Positions 1-11,300 of a stretch of DNA of 64,000 nucleotides are shown here, one piece after another. The first letter of the stretch is position 1; each line of letters opens with the position of its first letter. Origin of the DNA: Thalassia testudinum (taxonomy: Eukaryota > Streptophyta > Magnoliopsida > Alismatales > Hydrocharitaceae); contig JAZHRO010000054.1 in the NCBI GenBank assembly GCA_037157565.1, forward strand, positions 17,715,501 to 17,779,500, given 5' to 3'. The translations under genes were made by a program, and so were the position numbers. The notes under the pieces were generated by a model. It saw only the letters and a program-made list of their open reading frames with translations. It was not told where the DNA came from and searched no databases.

Positions 1-1059
1 TTATTCTTTAAGTGCCGTCCTCCTTGAGGGGTCATTTAATCCCCTCACATTCTAGGAAAGTACCTTTGTCATAAAGCACCTAAGGTACCTCCCCTGGACA
101 CGCGTTTGAACCCTTCTGCATTTGCAACTTTTTGTTGTTCTTCCAAGTTTGCCTCCCCCTTATTCATCGTGACATGCTGCTGTTGGCTGCCACCTCCAGT
201 AGCACTTTGCTCAATCTCCGCTGCTTCCTCCTCTAGGCCTCTATCTTTGCAAATCACAAACTGCCTCATTGCTTCGGCATTGCCATCATCACCATCAACT
301 GCCGCTGCACCTTCGACAGGGGCCCTTGACGTCGACCCTCATTCTCCCCTTCTCGTGACCTTGCCCCCTCTCATCCTCAAAGCCACTCGGTCGACCACCC
401 TCAGTCACATCTAACGTACTTATCATATCAAATCATATATCACATCTAACCCCCACTCTCCCACTTGCTTGCTTTCTTTTTTTTTTTTGAAGGAGAAAAA
501 TATTTAGCACCTGCTCCACTTTCTAACAAGCAATAATGAAAAGCAACCCAATATCAAATACAAAACAAATGAATTACAACCCTCTCTATTTAAATCACAC
601 AAATTGTATATCACATTATATCCCACTATTTATTTCACCAGGAAACCTAACACTATTTACAATTTAACCTTTCCTAAAATTTACCCCAGATTAGAAACTA
701 GACTGCGTCTAAATGCAGCTAAGATCTTTAAGCTTGTAAGCCAATGTGCATGCAACAGATGTACTACAGGCATCTCCTGCCATTTCTTTTGAAGCCTATT
801 CCCAGCAGTCATGACTTCTTGAATTTAAAGTATGTGGATGGAAAAACTCCATTAGTCCTCCACATCAACGGCATGCTGTTTGAAAATGGTTGATCAAACC
901 TGAATTGATATTGATATCCCTTTGCCATTTCCAACCATCTATCAGTCTTGGATCTTGAACCTGCCGAACTTGTCTACGTGATTGATAATCCACCAGCAAA
1001 CCTAGCTCCAGCACCAAATTTGCTAAGTACTCCACCACACAATCATGTGAGCAACTCCC
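1..1059. other. Upstream stretch without recognised genes
   Basis: Only short overlapping ORFs occur and none resembles a known protein. The first 420 bases are C-rich on the plus strand. A poly-T run near 479-489 followed by gaaggagaaaaat resembles the A-rich tail of an antisense retroposon, but no boundaries are visible. The promoter of the ataxin-2-like gene may lie here or outside the window. Confidence 0.4.
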
Positions 1060-1150
1060 TATTTCATGTCATCAACTGAAAGCATAGCATTAAAGCCACT
1101 ATCAACTAGCCATGGCCTACCATATGCAAAATTGATGCCTACCTGATCTC
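1060..1150 (-). pseudogene. LINE endonuclease remnant
   Basis: The minus strand reads GRPWLVDSGFNAML, matching the GD-F-N block of plant L1-type endonucleases (usually PWLVGGDFNAML) with the catalytic Asp region altered. Surrounding minus-strand frames carry stops. The limits of the element are not visible, and the minus-strand ORFs at 2177-2587 and 2657-3040 could be other decayed parts. Confidence 0.5.
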
Positions 1151-1393
1151 CTATTGTATATCTATCTCAACTATCATCACATGGTCATAGATCATGAAAA
1201 TAACAATTGGTTCTCATCAATCCTCCTTGGTGAAAATCCCTGTCAAGACATATTTCCCTTTTGATCGCAAGTGCAGGGCCTGCAGGCCAAGAAAATTACC
1301 CTTCAAGCAAGAACATGTCCCCCTTACCACAGCAAGCAAAGTTTGAAGTAAATAACCACCCACTTCCTTCACATGCACACGTCTAATCTCTTT

Positions 1394-1673
1394 GGCTTCG
1401 TTTGGATGTGGGGTAAATTTTACTCTACGTTGATAGGATAACTTGCGGGATTGGGGAGATTTATCCCACACACACAGATTCCCATACAGTTTGATTTGAC
1501 TCCTTGTGTTGGCAACGTTCACTATACTGACATCCATGCGACCATCACTTTCATTTTCCTCGTATATATCATAACTCACTAGAAGCATGATCTCATCACT
1601 ATTCATCGTACTATCCATCTTACCTATGAAACTTCAGCTATCCCACCTACTTACCCCACATCCAAATGAAACC
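1394..1673. mobile_element. MITE of about 280 bp with 23-bp terminal inverted repeats
   Basis: The left end ggcttcgtttggatgtgggg is mirrored at the right end: ccccacatccaaatgaaacc reads on the other strand as ggtttcatttggatgtgggg, 2 mismatches in about 23. The TGTTTGGATG-type terminus is common in Tourist/hAT-like plant MITEs. The target duplication is not convincing (ttt on both sides), so the superfamily is left open. The ORF at 1217-1618 on the minus strand crosses it and is spurious. Confidence 0.7.
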
Positions 1674-2888
1674 TTTAATTTTAACTCCTGCATTATGGCA
1701 ACATCTGCATTCCGAACTTCCGGTCAAGCAAGTGTTCTTCAATATTTCTCATCCTGCAACCCTGTAGATTTTAGAGCCTTGAGCATGAAAGATGGCACTA
1801 CTTCTACCGATTGCTGCATAAACGTGGAAGTTTAACTGTGACCTGTGAATGAGCTTCTGTAGGCAAGGCACTACCATCTTAGCCTCACTCTGTCTTTTGT
1901 TATAACAGGCTGCATGTGTAGCTGTGAATGAGGCCTCCTGTTGGTTGACACCTTCAACGGACCTTTGGGCAAAACTGCACATCTCTATTGCAGCAGCTGG
2001 GAGTTAGAGACACCCATCCCACTTTGCTGGCAGGGTATTTCCTCGCTCTCGCTCACCATCAACTACCCTTGCACACCTGCAGAAGCCTCTGGCACTGCAC
2101 TAAATCCATGCTTGTGGCTATGTAGTAACCTCTGCTGCACACAGGCAATGGTAATTGTCTACCCCTCCTTCAACACTCAGCAATAGAAGCCGTTGACTCT
2201 CCTTCCAATCACTATCCTAGAGATCAACTCTTCTCTGGCTGTTAGAGAGGATTTTCTTCTGTCCTGAACCCGTTGCACCTTCCACTGCCATTGGAAGAGT
2301 AGTGTCATGCACCCTGTTTCAATGAATGAAGAAGGTTCCCCATTTCGCGTAAATCGTTCTCTCTTTCCAGCATCCAGTCTCTGAAGCACCTCCGGTTCTG
2401 GAACTGAAATCTGAATATGAACCACTTGACTGCAAGACTCAGTTAGCACCACCAAGCGACAGCTTGGCTTCCAATTTTGAATCTGGATCCCAGAGGGATG
2501 GTGATATATGGGGGATTGAAACTCCAATGCTAGAGGTTGTTCTTCTTGGGAATAATCCCAACCTGATTGCCCCTGTTTTTCCTTCAACTACCTAAATACA
2601 CAACTGCACACCTCAATCTTCTAGATTCCTCAAACAATGAAACCCTCTGTGGTGAATTACCACCATGCACCTTCCCCACCACCACATGGGAAATCATCTC
2701 CTTCCTCCAAAGCTTTCATGTTTTTTTGCCACTCCTTCCGTTCATCGAGCCTCCTGCAGCCAACTATTGCATTAAGTCCATCTTCCTCAGTAAACCCACT
2801 GCTAATGGTATAATGTTGATCATCTGAGTAGTCCTTTATTGATGTTGGTGATGAAATGCTATGTCCACTTTCTGGCCTGTTTGATGCA
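1674..2888. other. Unassigned stretch, possible decayed retroposon
   Basis: Minus-strand ORFs of 77 and 136 codons occur here without recognisable domains. The stretch lies between the LINE endonuclease remnant and the SINE and may be the rest of the same antisense LINE. No promoter or splice signals stand out. Confidence 0.3.
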
Positions 2889-2903
2889 AATTGCCTGGTC
2901 TTT

Positions 2904-3146
2904 TTTTTTTTTGAGGAAGAAAAGGGTCCTTGAATTTCTTGCTTGCCATGGAGCACCTCCGTGATCATAGCCACGGCCACTCTCCGGCGCCGAGTCAGGA
3001 ATGGCTGGACATAGTCTGTCACCACACACCACACCACCACAAGCCTATGTGCATATGGGCAAGTCCAGGGGATTCGAACCCGGCACCCCGCACAGGGAGG
3101 ATTTTATGGGGACAGGCAGCACCAGCTATGCTGCCCTATTAACCCC
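2904..3146 (-). mobile_element. tRNA-derived SINE, about 243 bp, with 15-bp target duplication
   Basis: The same 15 bases, aattgcctggtcttt, lie at 2889-2903 and 3147-3161. On the minus strand the body starts ggttaatagggcagcatagc, where an A-box-like segment can be placed. It then has a near-perfect RNA polymerase III B box, ggttcgaatcc (3071-3081 region), and ends in a run of A (the T run at 2904-2912). tRNA-related head, A tail and long target duplication together define a SINE. It is not a functional tRNA gene. Confidence 0.85.
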
Positions 3147-3161
3147 AATTGCCTGGTCTTT

Positions 3162-3398
3162 GTTTCGGTGCAGATTTGGCCATTTTAGCTGCCACTGTGT
3201 CAAATATTGATTCTAATTTGTTTCATTTGCATATTATTGTCTACAAACCCTCTTCAGATCTATTCAACTGTTAATTTTATTATTCTGTACTTTAGTAAAT
3301 CTATGCTTGCATGCTATTATTTATCTTATGTCAAAAAACACCAGTTGATTTGTCACTAGATTGCAAAATCGAAGAATTGGCTCGGAGCATCTTTGAGA
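3162..3398 (+). other. Sequence before the start codon, probable 5' intron end
   Basis: This AT-rich stretch ends in tttgtcactag at 3349-3359, a plausible splice acceptor, followed by 39 bases before the chosen ATG. In the frame of the start codon TAG lies at 3357-3359, so translation cannot begin much earlier in this exon. Confidence 0.5.
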
Positions 3399-4341
3399 AT
3401 GAATTTGCAACCTCCTAGATTGCCTGTTAATGGACAGCTAGTTGATCAGGAGAGAAGGGGGCAGCTGGAGAGTAAGATGCAGTTTGGGAAATCACACTCT
3501 ACTCCGAGTAAGATCTTCTAAATGACATTTCAATTTTTTCTCCTCACATTATTTAATATTTGATTCCCTTTGTTGCAGTGTTTCGTACCAAAGCAGGAGT
3601 CACCGAAAGTTCCTCACGTGATCGCTTGATATATATGTCAGCGTGTCTAATTGGTCTTAATGTGGAAGTCCATGTTAAAAATGGATCAATTTATTCTGGA
3701 ATATTTCATTCAACAAATACCGAAAAAGATTTTGGTATGCTCTCATATTGTGTTCTATTATCTGTTTTAAATGTAGGATAGATTATTGCCTTTCCTTCAT
3801 CCTTACTGTTTTCATTTTTAACTGTTTTATGTAGGTATTGTCTTGAAGATGGCACAGATAGTCAGAGATGGCTCCCAGAAAGAACAGAAGCACATCTCTG
3901 CAGCTGCCAAAAGGCCACAGACTGTTATCATAACCTCCAGGGAGCTTGTCCAAATTATAGCAAAGGTTACATTGTTAATGACCATTAATTAAACCTTATT
4001 ATGTCATGTTTATATACTAAAAATGGCTCAACAGTTTTTATCAATGTCTTTCCTTCGCTGTGATTTTTGCATTATCTTAAGCCAGAGATAAATTGTCCAA
4101 TTTTTGTGTTTTTGCTGTGTTACTGATGCACATGTTTTTTTTTATCTCTACAGGATATGCCATTAACTGGGGAGGAATTTTCTAATGGAAATGTGCATGA
4201 GAAACGACACGATATTCTGATAGATTCTGCAATATCACGTTCAAATTTTATGGAGGAGAGGGAGCTTGAGCGTTGGATCCCAGATGATGATGATCTGCAC
4301 TGCCAAGGATTAGAAGATATTTTTGATGGCACTCATAACAG
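3399..4341 (+). CDS. Ataxin-2-like gene, exons 1-4 (N-terminus, Lsm domain, start of LsmAD)
   Basis: Exon 1 (3399-3507) encodes a basic N-terminus starting MNLQPPRLPVNG and ends in phase 1 at a gtaaga donor. Exon 2 (3579-3734) gives most of the Lsm fold, including DRLIYMSACLIG and the VKNGSIYSGIFH hairpin typical of SM-ATX. Exon 3 (3835-3965) closes the fold with GIVLKMAQIVRDGS and ends in phase 0. Exon 4 (4154-4341) encodes ILIDSAISRS and ELERWIPDDDD, the entry to LsmAD, and ends in phase 2. Introns 1-3 are only 71-188 bp, in sharp contrast to intron 4. An acceptor-like TAG at 3357-3359 suggests exon 1 begins at 3360 with a short untranslated stretch. Confidence 0.92.
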
Positions 4342-5286
4342 GTACTTTATACCCTTGTTTAATGAAATTTGGATGTCTGCTCTTACCTAAGGTAGCCTTC
4401 TAGGGTCTTCCGCATTCTAAGTTACAAAATCACTGGACAAGGACAGCTCTCTTATTAATATTGGGTCCTGATATGTAATTTTGAGTCACTTTCACACTTG
4501 ACCATACTCTGTTGCTACTCTCTCTTTGTTATGGACTTTTGTGAAAGATTAGGATCAATTTTTACGCCTTTTGACACCAATATTAATGGTTTAAAATCAA
4601 TATTATGCCTGTGAATAGGAGGAAGATGCTTTTTCGTTTAGAGTAGCTTAGCTACTTTTATAGCATCCTCTAGTGAACCCGGATGAGATCTTCCTGAAGG
4701 ATTTTAGGTTTCTTTGGATTGCAAGGGCACCTCTGAAGCTGCAGTTATTCATGTCGAAGTTGTGAAGGGAATGGTTGGTAACTAAAATTTTCTGCTGGAA
4801 CGGTACCTCATGCATCATCTAGTTGCACCTTATGTTGTGAAGATCATGAGAGCATTGAGCACCTATTTTTTTCTTTCATCTTTCCCACGTAAGGGGTATG
4901 GACTTTGGGGACTATTTCATGTGCTTTTATTATCAATCCTTCGTCCTTTGATTCTGTTTGGTAAAGCTTTTAGGATAGGTGGTACACAGTTGGAACTATT
5001 CAGTTCAGATCCCGGAAGGAGATGGCTTGCCAATAGCTTTTCTTTGGGCCTTGTGAATCTCTCAAGGTGTTTGGCGATTGTAAGGTGAGAAGCTCCTTAA
5101 TTGCCTGAGGTGAGAGGTGACAAAAAGGTGATCGCCCTATTAAATCGAGGCGACAAGTTTTTTTTTTTAAATATTGCCTATGCATAACTAACTCATATGG
5201 AAGTATCGAATTTCATTGGAAACATATGATAACATTATTCAAGTGAAAGAAAAAAAATAATGATCCCATCATACTTAAGTAACAAT

Positions 5287-5325
<39 letters not shown>

Positions 5326-8300
5326 TTCTTTAAAAAAAGCACATATAGTTGTAATTACTAGTCAAAATCAACAACTTAAACATATATTAAATGTATCTAT
5401 TAAAACAAGATAGTGGCATATATCATAATATACTATATTTATAGTACAATGAAGACTTTATACCAAGTTATATTGTTATCTGTATATATCATTAAAGTAA
5501 CTATATATCACAATTATCATTACATACTTAAATAATGTATATGTATAACTTATACATATATGTTATAACGAACCAATAGTGTTCTAAGTTAAGAAAATAT
5601 ATCAGGGCAAAAGGCAAACTTGGGACTATAAAAGCTATTAATAACCTATATGTATGTATGTATGTACAACAATATATATACTAACATACATATCATATTT
5701 ATAATTTAAGATTAAAAATGTCTCTACGATCTTATCTAGAGTGAATTGGGAATAGGGCGATGAGGTGCAAGGTTGCCCAAGCGATGAAGAAGTTGATCAG
5801 GCGATAGCATGGATGAAGCTCCTAGCTTGAAATAGCTCTAAGGTGACCTCTGTCTTTCTTGCTTAGCCTGGTAGCTTGAGGTGATAGCCTTAACAATCGT
5901 TTTCACCCTTCTCTTTTTCTTTCTCTCTCTTTGAAGAGGCTTTGGAGCTTGTTTTTGGAAAGGAGCGATGCCATGTGTAAGGGATGTACACATTATAGGG
6001 AGAGTGTGGTTCAAAGGGATTTTTCTTACATTGATTCTTGAGGGTGAACTCATGGTGGCTATAGGATCTGAAATCTAAGCACACACTAGAAAGGGGGTTG
6101 AATAGTGTGCAATAAAAATAAAATTCTCACTAGATAGAAATTCAAACTATGAAATAGGCACAAGATATATAGTGGTTTCCCACTATGTGCACTCCATTAC
6201 CTAAGCTTCTCAGCTTAGGACTTTTAAATCCGATTCCCTCACCTTGAGAAAATCAAATTTACTAAACAAGAGATAATTAACAAGTTATCTCAATCAAATT
6301 ATAAGATATATATGTTAGATATAATGGAACTCTTACAACAGTAATCCTAAGCCTCCCAACAAAAAATAAGTAAAAGATACCAATTTGAGGGCCTAGGGAA
6401 TTAGGCACGTAGTAGAGCAATGAATAGGAAGTGAATCCAAGCATGCACATGATCTAGCCTCGAAGAGAATTTGAAAGGCAAAGTAGGAACACAACAATGG
6501 GCTTCTTAATTTAAGAGAAAAAGGTGTAGAGAAGCTTTTTAGAGCACTAGAAGTGATTCTTATTTTTGTGGTTTGAAATGATGTTTGGGACATTTATAGA
6601 GGAAGGAGTCCAAGAATTCAAGTACTAGCTGATGGACACAAATAATGGTTGATTAATGCCTTAGATCCACATTTTTAGCAAGGTAGATTTGATCCAACGG
6701 ATAGCTAGTATCGGTACTAAACAAAGTGTACCAGTACAACTATACAAGGTGCTCAGAGATTTGTTTTTGGCTTACAATGACCTTGACCTGTAATTGGAAG
6801 GTATCGACACTAAGCTTTAGTACTGGAATTTGTTACTTACAAGTTTAAGACATTAAAAAAGAGATGTTTTAAGCTTCTCGCAACCCTTAGTACCAATATT
6901 TGTTACTCATAGGTCTTTGTCGAACCAAACGTGTCACCCAAATGTACCAGTACTAAAACTTAGTATTGGTACTTGTTGGGTACATGTTTGAAACTCAATT
7001 TAGTTATTGCTAGGTCCAAATCTGTAACTTGTACTGAATTGTAGTACCAATACTTTGTAAGTTATTTATGAGTACCTTTAGATGAATTTTCGTAAGTATT
7101 GAAATACAATACTATTGATAATGTATAAATTTGAAAAATGAATTTTTCTTAGTTGAATCATATTTGATGTGCCATAATTTTATTTCAAAAGCCATTCATC
7201 TTTGAAGTTCGATTTTAGAATGCTTGAGAAACATCAAAACGAGTTTAACATACATTATCTCTAGATTACTTTTACACAATTTGATTATATGTTGTTTGTT
7301 AGGAGGCTCACAATCTACTAGAGTAATAACTAATAATAAAAAAAAACTTCTTCTTGATTCATCTTTGCATTTGCTTGACTTGCTCATCTTTTCACTTATC
7401 ATCCTTTTGCTCATCATTAATGTTTTTGCTCATCAACTCTTCTTTGCAACAAAGCTTATTTATGACAATTAAATTGAGAGTATTTTGTTAACACCAATGC
7501 TTAGGATAGTCTTGAACATAGTTCCAACAGTGGTATACTAGTTGGAATATTTAGATTTGTCATGAGATTGCCTGTCTTAGGAAGAAGGGCAAGTTTCTCT
7601 TCCCCAGAAGGCCAGAACAATGTGGCTATCAAGGTTGCATTTTAGAAGTTCATTCCCTAGTGGTCGGTGTGTACATGTACTGCCTACAAGACATTTGTCT
7701 TGACCTTGATTCTTGAAGTGACCATCATGGAAGCACCTCGTCCATATACCAGTGGTATGCATCTCATTTATTGACTCAAAAAGAATCCATGGATGTGGTT
7801 CCAGAAACAGTTTGAAGTGGTTGATGCACTTGGAATTTGCCAATTGTGGGTTAACCATTTCCTGTTTGTGCAGAGGATTGTCGAAGGGACAATGATGATG
7901 CTGATCTTTGTGGGTGACATCATCTTGTCTCGACCGGGGATGATACTTGGGGCATTAATGATGCTAAGAGATATTTAGCAAATAGTTTTCTTACTAAAAT
8001 CTTGTCCTTTATTTCCAAGGTATCGAAGTTGCCTGTAGTGAACATGGTGTTGTTGGAGACTGGTATACCGGGTTACACCAACATCTATTCATTCCTATAG
8101 AATCCAAGATACATCTGCTCAGTGGTAGTTCTGGGCCTGTGGATGCTTGATGGTTCAAAGGATTGCAAGGGAAATTGCTTTATGTGATCATCACTTGTCT
8201 TTATGTTTTCCTTGTTCTTGGGAAGATCGATCAATTAAAATCCAGCTAAGTATGCTGGGGGCAACCACATAATACCTATGTGGCAGGTACTTGAAATGCT

Positions 8301-11300
8301 TATGAGTGAAAGGTTTTCTGTTTACAAAAGGAAAATCCCTGGATATGGTATCCTACATTGATGGGCTATGTGGGACTTTCTAAGCATAGAAGGTCCATCA
8401 TCAGTCAAAGAAGCTGGAAGTCTGCTGGTCCTCTTGTGAAGTGCAGAATCTGCATAATATCAAGCTGTCTTAAACAATCTTTTGGGTTTATGTGGATATG
8501 CTCTGTGCTACATGATTGCGAACTGGCTATAACATCCCTATGGAGATGAGATATGTGGAACATGCAGCTTTCATTGTTGCTAATATGCCAATATTTTGTG
8601 AGATAGCCAAACATATGGAAGTTGGTTGTCAGTGTATCTGGAATGTGTCTTAGAAGGGTATTCTCTAGAAAACTCATGTATCTTCTGACCACTAGACATC
8701 TATCCTAAATAGTGAAAGAGGGTGTTGAGCTTCTCAGTCCTACATGTGTTCCTCTTGTGGGATTTTAATTTTACCAATCTCTTTACCCTTTTACTTTTAT
8801 TTTTTTTATTTATTTTTATGTGGTATATGATATATCTTTTCTTCAGCCACTGAAAAGGCTTTTCTCTGAAAAAGAAGGTGCTGAGCTCGTCATTCTTACA
8901 TGTATTTTCCTCATGGGGTTTTAGTTTTACCCATCTTTCTTTCCATTTTTTTCATTATTGATTTACTTTTATATGGTACATGATAAATCTTTTTCCAAAA
9001 TATTTTTCTGTAAAAAAAAGTGTTGGGATCCTAATTTCTACACATGTTTTCCTTATGGGATTAAAATTTTTCCCCTATCTTTTTTCTTTTAATTTTTGAT
9101 TTACTTTGACATGGCACATGATGTCCTTTTTGTCAGCTATGCAAAAAATTTGTCTAAAAATATCAATTCATGTTTCATTAGCGAGGAATGATGCATGATA
9201 AACCTTTGATGTATGGTTATTTTTTGATAAAATGAATTCTTGCTTTTATATATATATATATATGAAACATATAATTTAACTGAAAGTAAAGTTATAACGA
9301 TATTAACAAAGATGTTAATATTTTTTTGAAAAGTAAACAGGACAACTGCTGAGGTCAATAGTTGTCCACTTCATTTCATTAAGTCACCCAATAGATTGCA
9401 TCCATGACATCCACATGTTGGACAATACACACGCCTCATTCACAACATTTTCCACCCATCTCCTCTCCCCATAAAAATAGTAGCATCATGTTGAATTTAA
9501 ATGGACCATAGTTGTCATCGTAGACACCTACGTAATAGTGTTAGTCTACAACCCACCACAGAAAGATCTCTAAAAACCATTCTCGGAAGTAACGACCCCA
9601 AAAAGGTTCAAAACCTCCTAAACTACAAGAAGAATCGACACTACCAAAAATGCTAAGGAATGTCTTCATCTTCGTAACCAAATAAAGAGCAAGTAATATC
9701 ACAATTCTGCACTTATTTTTGCTTTTCTTGTAACAAGACCACTCCTTTGCAAGAGCCAGAGGAAAATTTTAACCTTCAGTGGGATCTTCATGCGCTGAAG
9801 AAGTCTACAATCTTTCTATCAACTCACTAGCATTCGAGACACTCCCCTTCGACACTTTATAGGCATGTGCAACTGTGAACCTATCGTGACCCCATAGAAG
9901 ATGATCATTAGAAGGTGGGCTAGACGAAAGTCATGTAGAATAGATAACAGAAACTGCAAATCTTGCACGAGAGCCTCAGAAAGTTCCTTACCAAAAGTGA
10001 GTGACAGAGAGTTAGCAACACCATCCCAGACATCTTCCACCTTGCACCTTTTATCCTTCACAAGCCCAAAAAGTCTAGGAACTAGCTATGCAAAATGACT
10101 AGTTTCCATCAAGTCATCCAACCAAAGCATGATGCAACCTTTATGAGTTCGGGTGCTTGTTTGCAATTTTTTTTAATTTATTTGATTCTTGAATGGTGTT
10201 TTTGAAATTTGTCAAGGTGTCCCTTCCCAAGAGATGCCGCAAAGAGTTGTGTTTTATTTTATTTTGAGTTCTGTCTCTTATAAAGAAGGTTGTACCCAAA
10301 TGAAAGGACATGTATGGAATAAATTGATAAGAAAATTGGTTCTCTCATGTTCTCCCCTCATCTCTATTTCTCTCTCATCCCTCTTTCCCCAATAAATCCA
10401 CCCTCTCTCCCATCTCCCCTTCCCCCAACGAGTTTCATCACTTATCTCTCTCTCTCTCTCATCCCTGTACAACACCTATTCCCTATCTCACCACCGTTCT
10501 CTCTTCTTACCCCTCACCCACCTGTGATACACTTCTCTCCCTCGATCGTTTCTTTTTCTCTCCTCACTCTCCCTCAACTCCATTGAAGACCGCTTCCACT
10601 GGACTCTCCCCTACCTTGGTTTCTTCCTCTCCCTTCGCTTCTCCTCGCTCACCTCTCATATCTTTCCCATTGCAACCCACCACCAGTGCTTAAATCTCAT
10701 CTTCTGCTTCACCATTACCCATCAACAACACCACCACTTAACCCGCCTACTCCACCTCTTAACCTTGCAGATCACCTTCGCCACTACTTGACCACTTGAT
10801 GCCACCACATCACCTCTCGCAGAGCCACCTCCTCCGCCAAACTTGCCATTGTTGACCCCCCCTCCCCCTAACCACCCCCAGCTTGCAAGTGGCGACCTCG
10901 ACTAGGTTGCTTCCCCTCGTCGTCGACTACCTGCCCCAACCTCTGACAAAATCTCTTGTAGCCACCTTTGGCCAACACTACCACCTGCTCTGGTGACGAG
11001 GTCAACCTTCGTAACCTTACCCTTTGCCTCTGCGAGCCTCGTTGTGGAAGCATGGCCCTAGTGACCTCATTGTTGCCGAAGCCTCCTGCCATTGCCTCCT
11101 TCTTGCATCAATGCATCTCTACTCCACATAGATCCCATTCCCATATGCTTTCCTGCACCTAATGAGACCTCGTTTGGTAAGGGAAATAAGTTTGTGGAAT
11201 AAGTAGAGGAATATGGAAGAAATGGAATAAATGGTGGAATAAGTGAGTTAACTTGTTTGAATGTTAGGCGTGTTAAGTGGCGTGTTAAAGTTATTTCACA

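Noticed and set aside
3071..3081. tRNA-like B box suggesting a tRNA gene.
   Set aside because: No foldable acceptor and anticodon arms were seen; the A tail and 15-bp duplication show a SINE.
10347..10586. Pro/Ser/Leu-rich ORF possibly a cell-wall protein.
   Set aside because: It is the translation of a C/T-rich tract with tctctctctc repeats and has no signal peptide plus repeat pattern typical of extensins.
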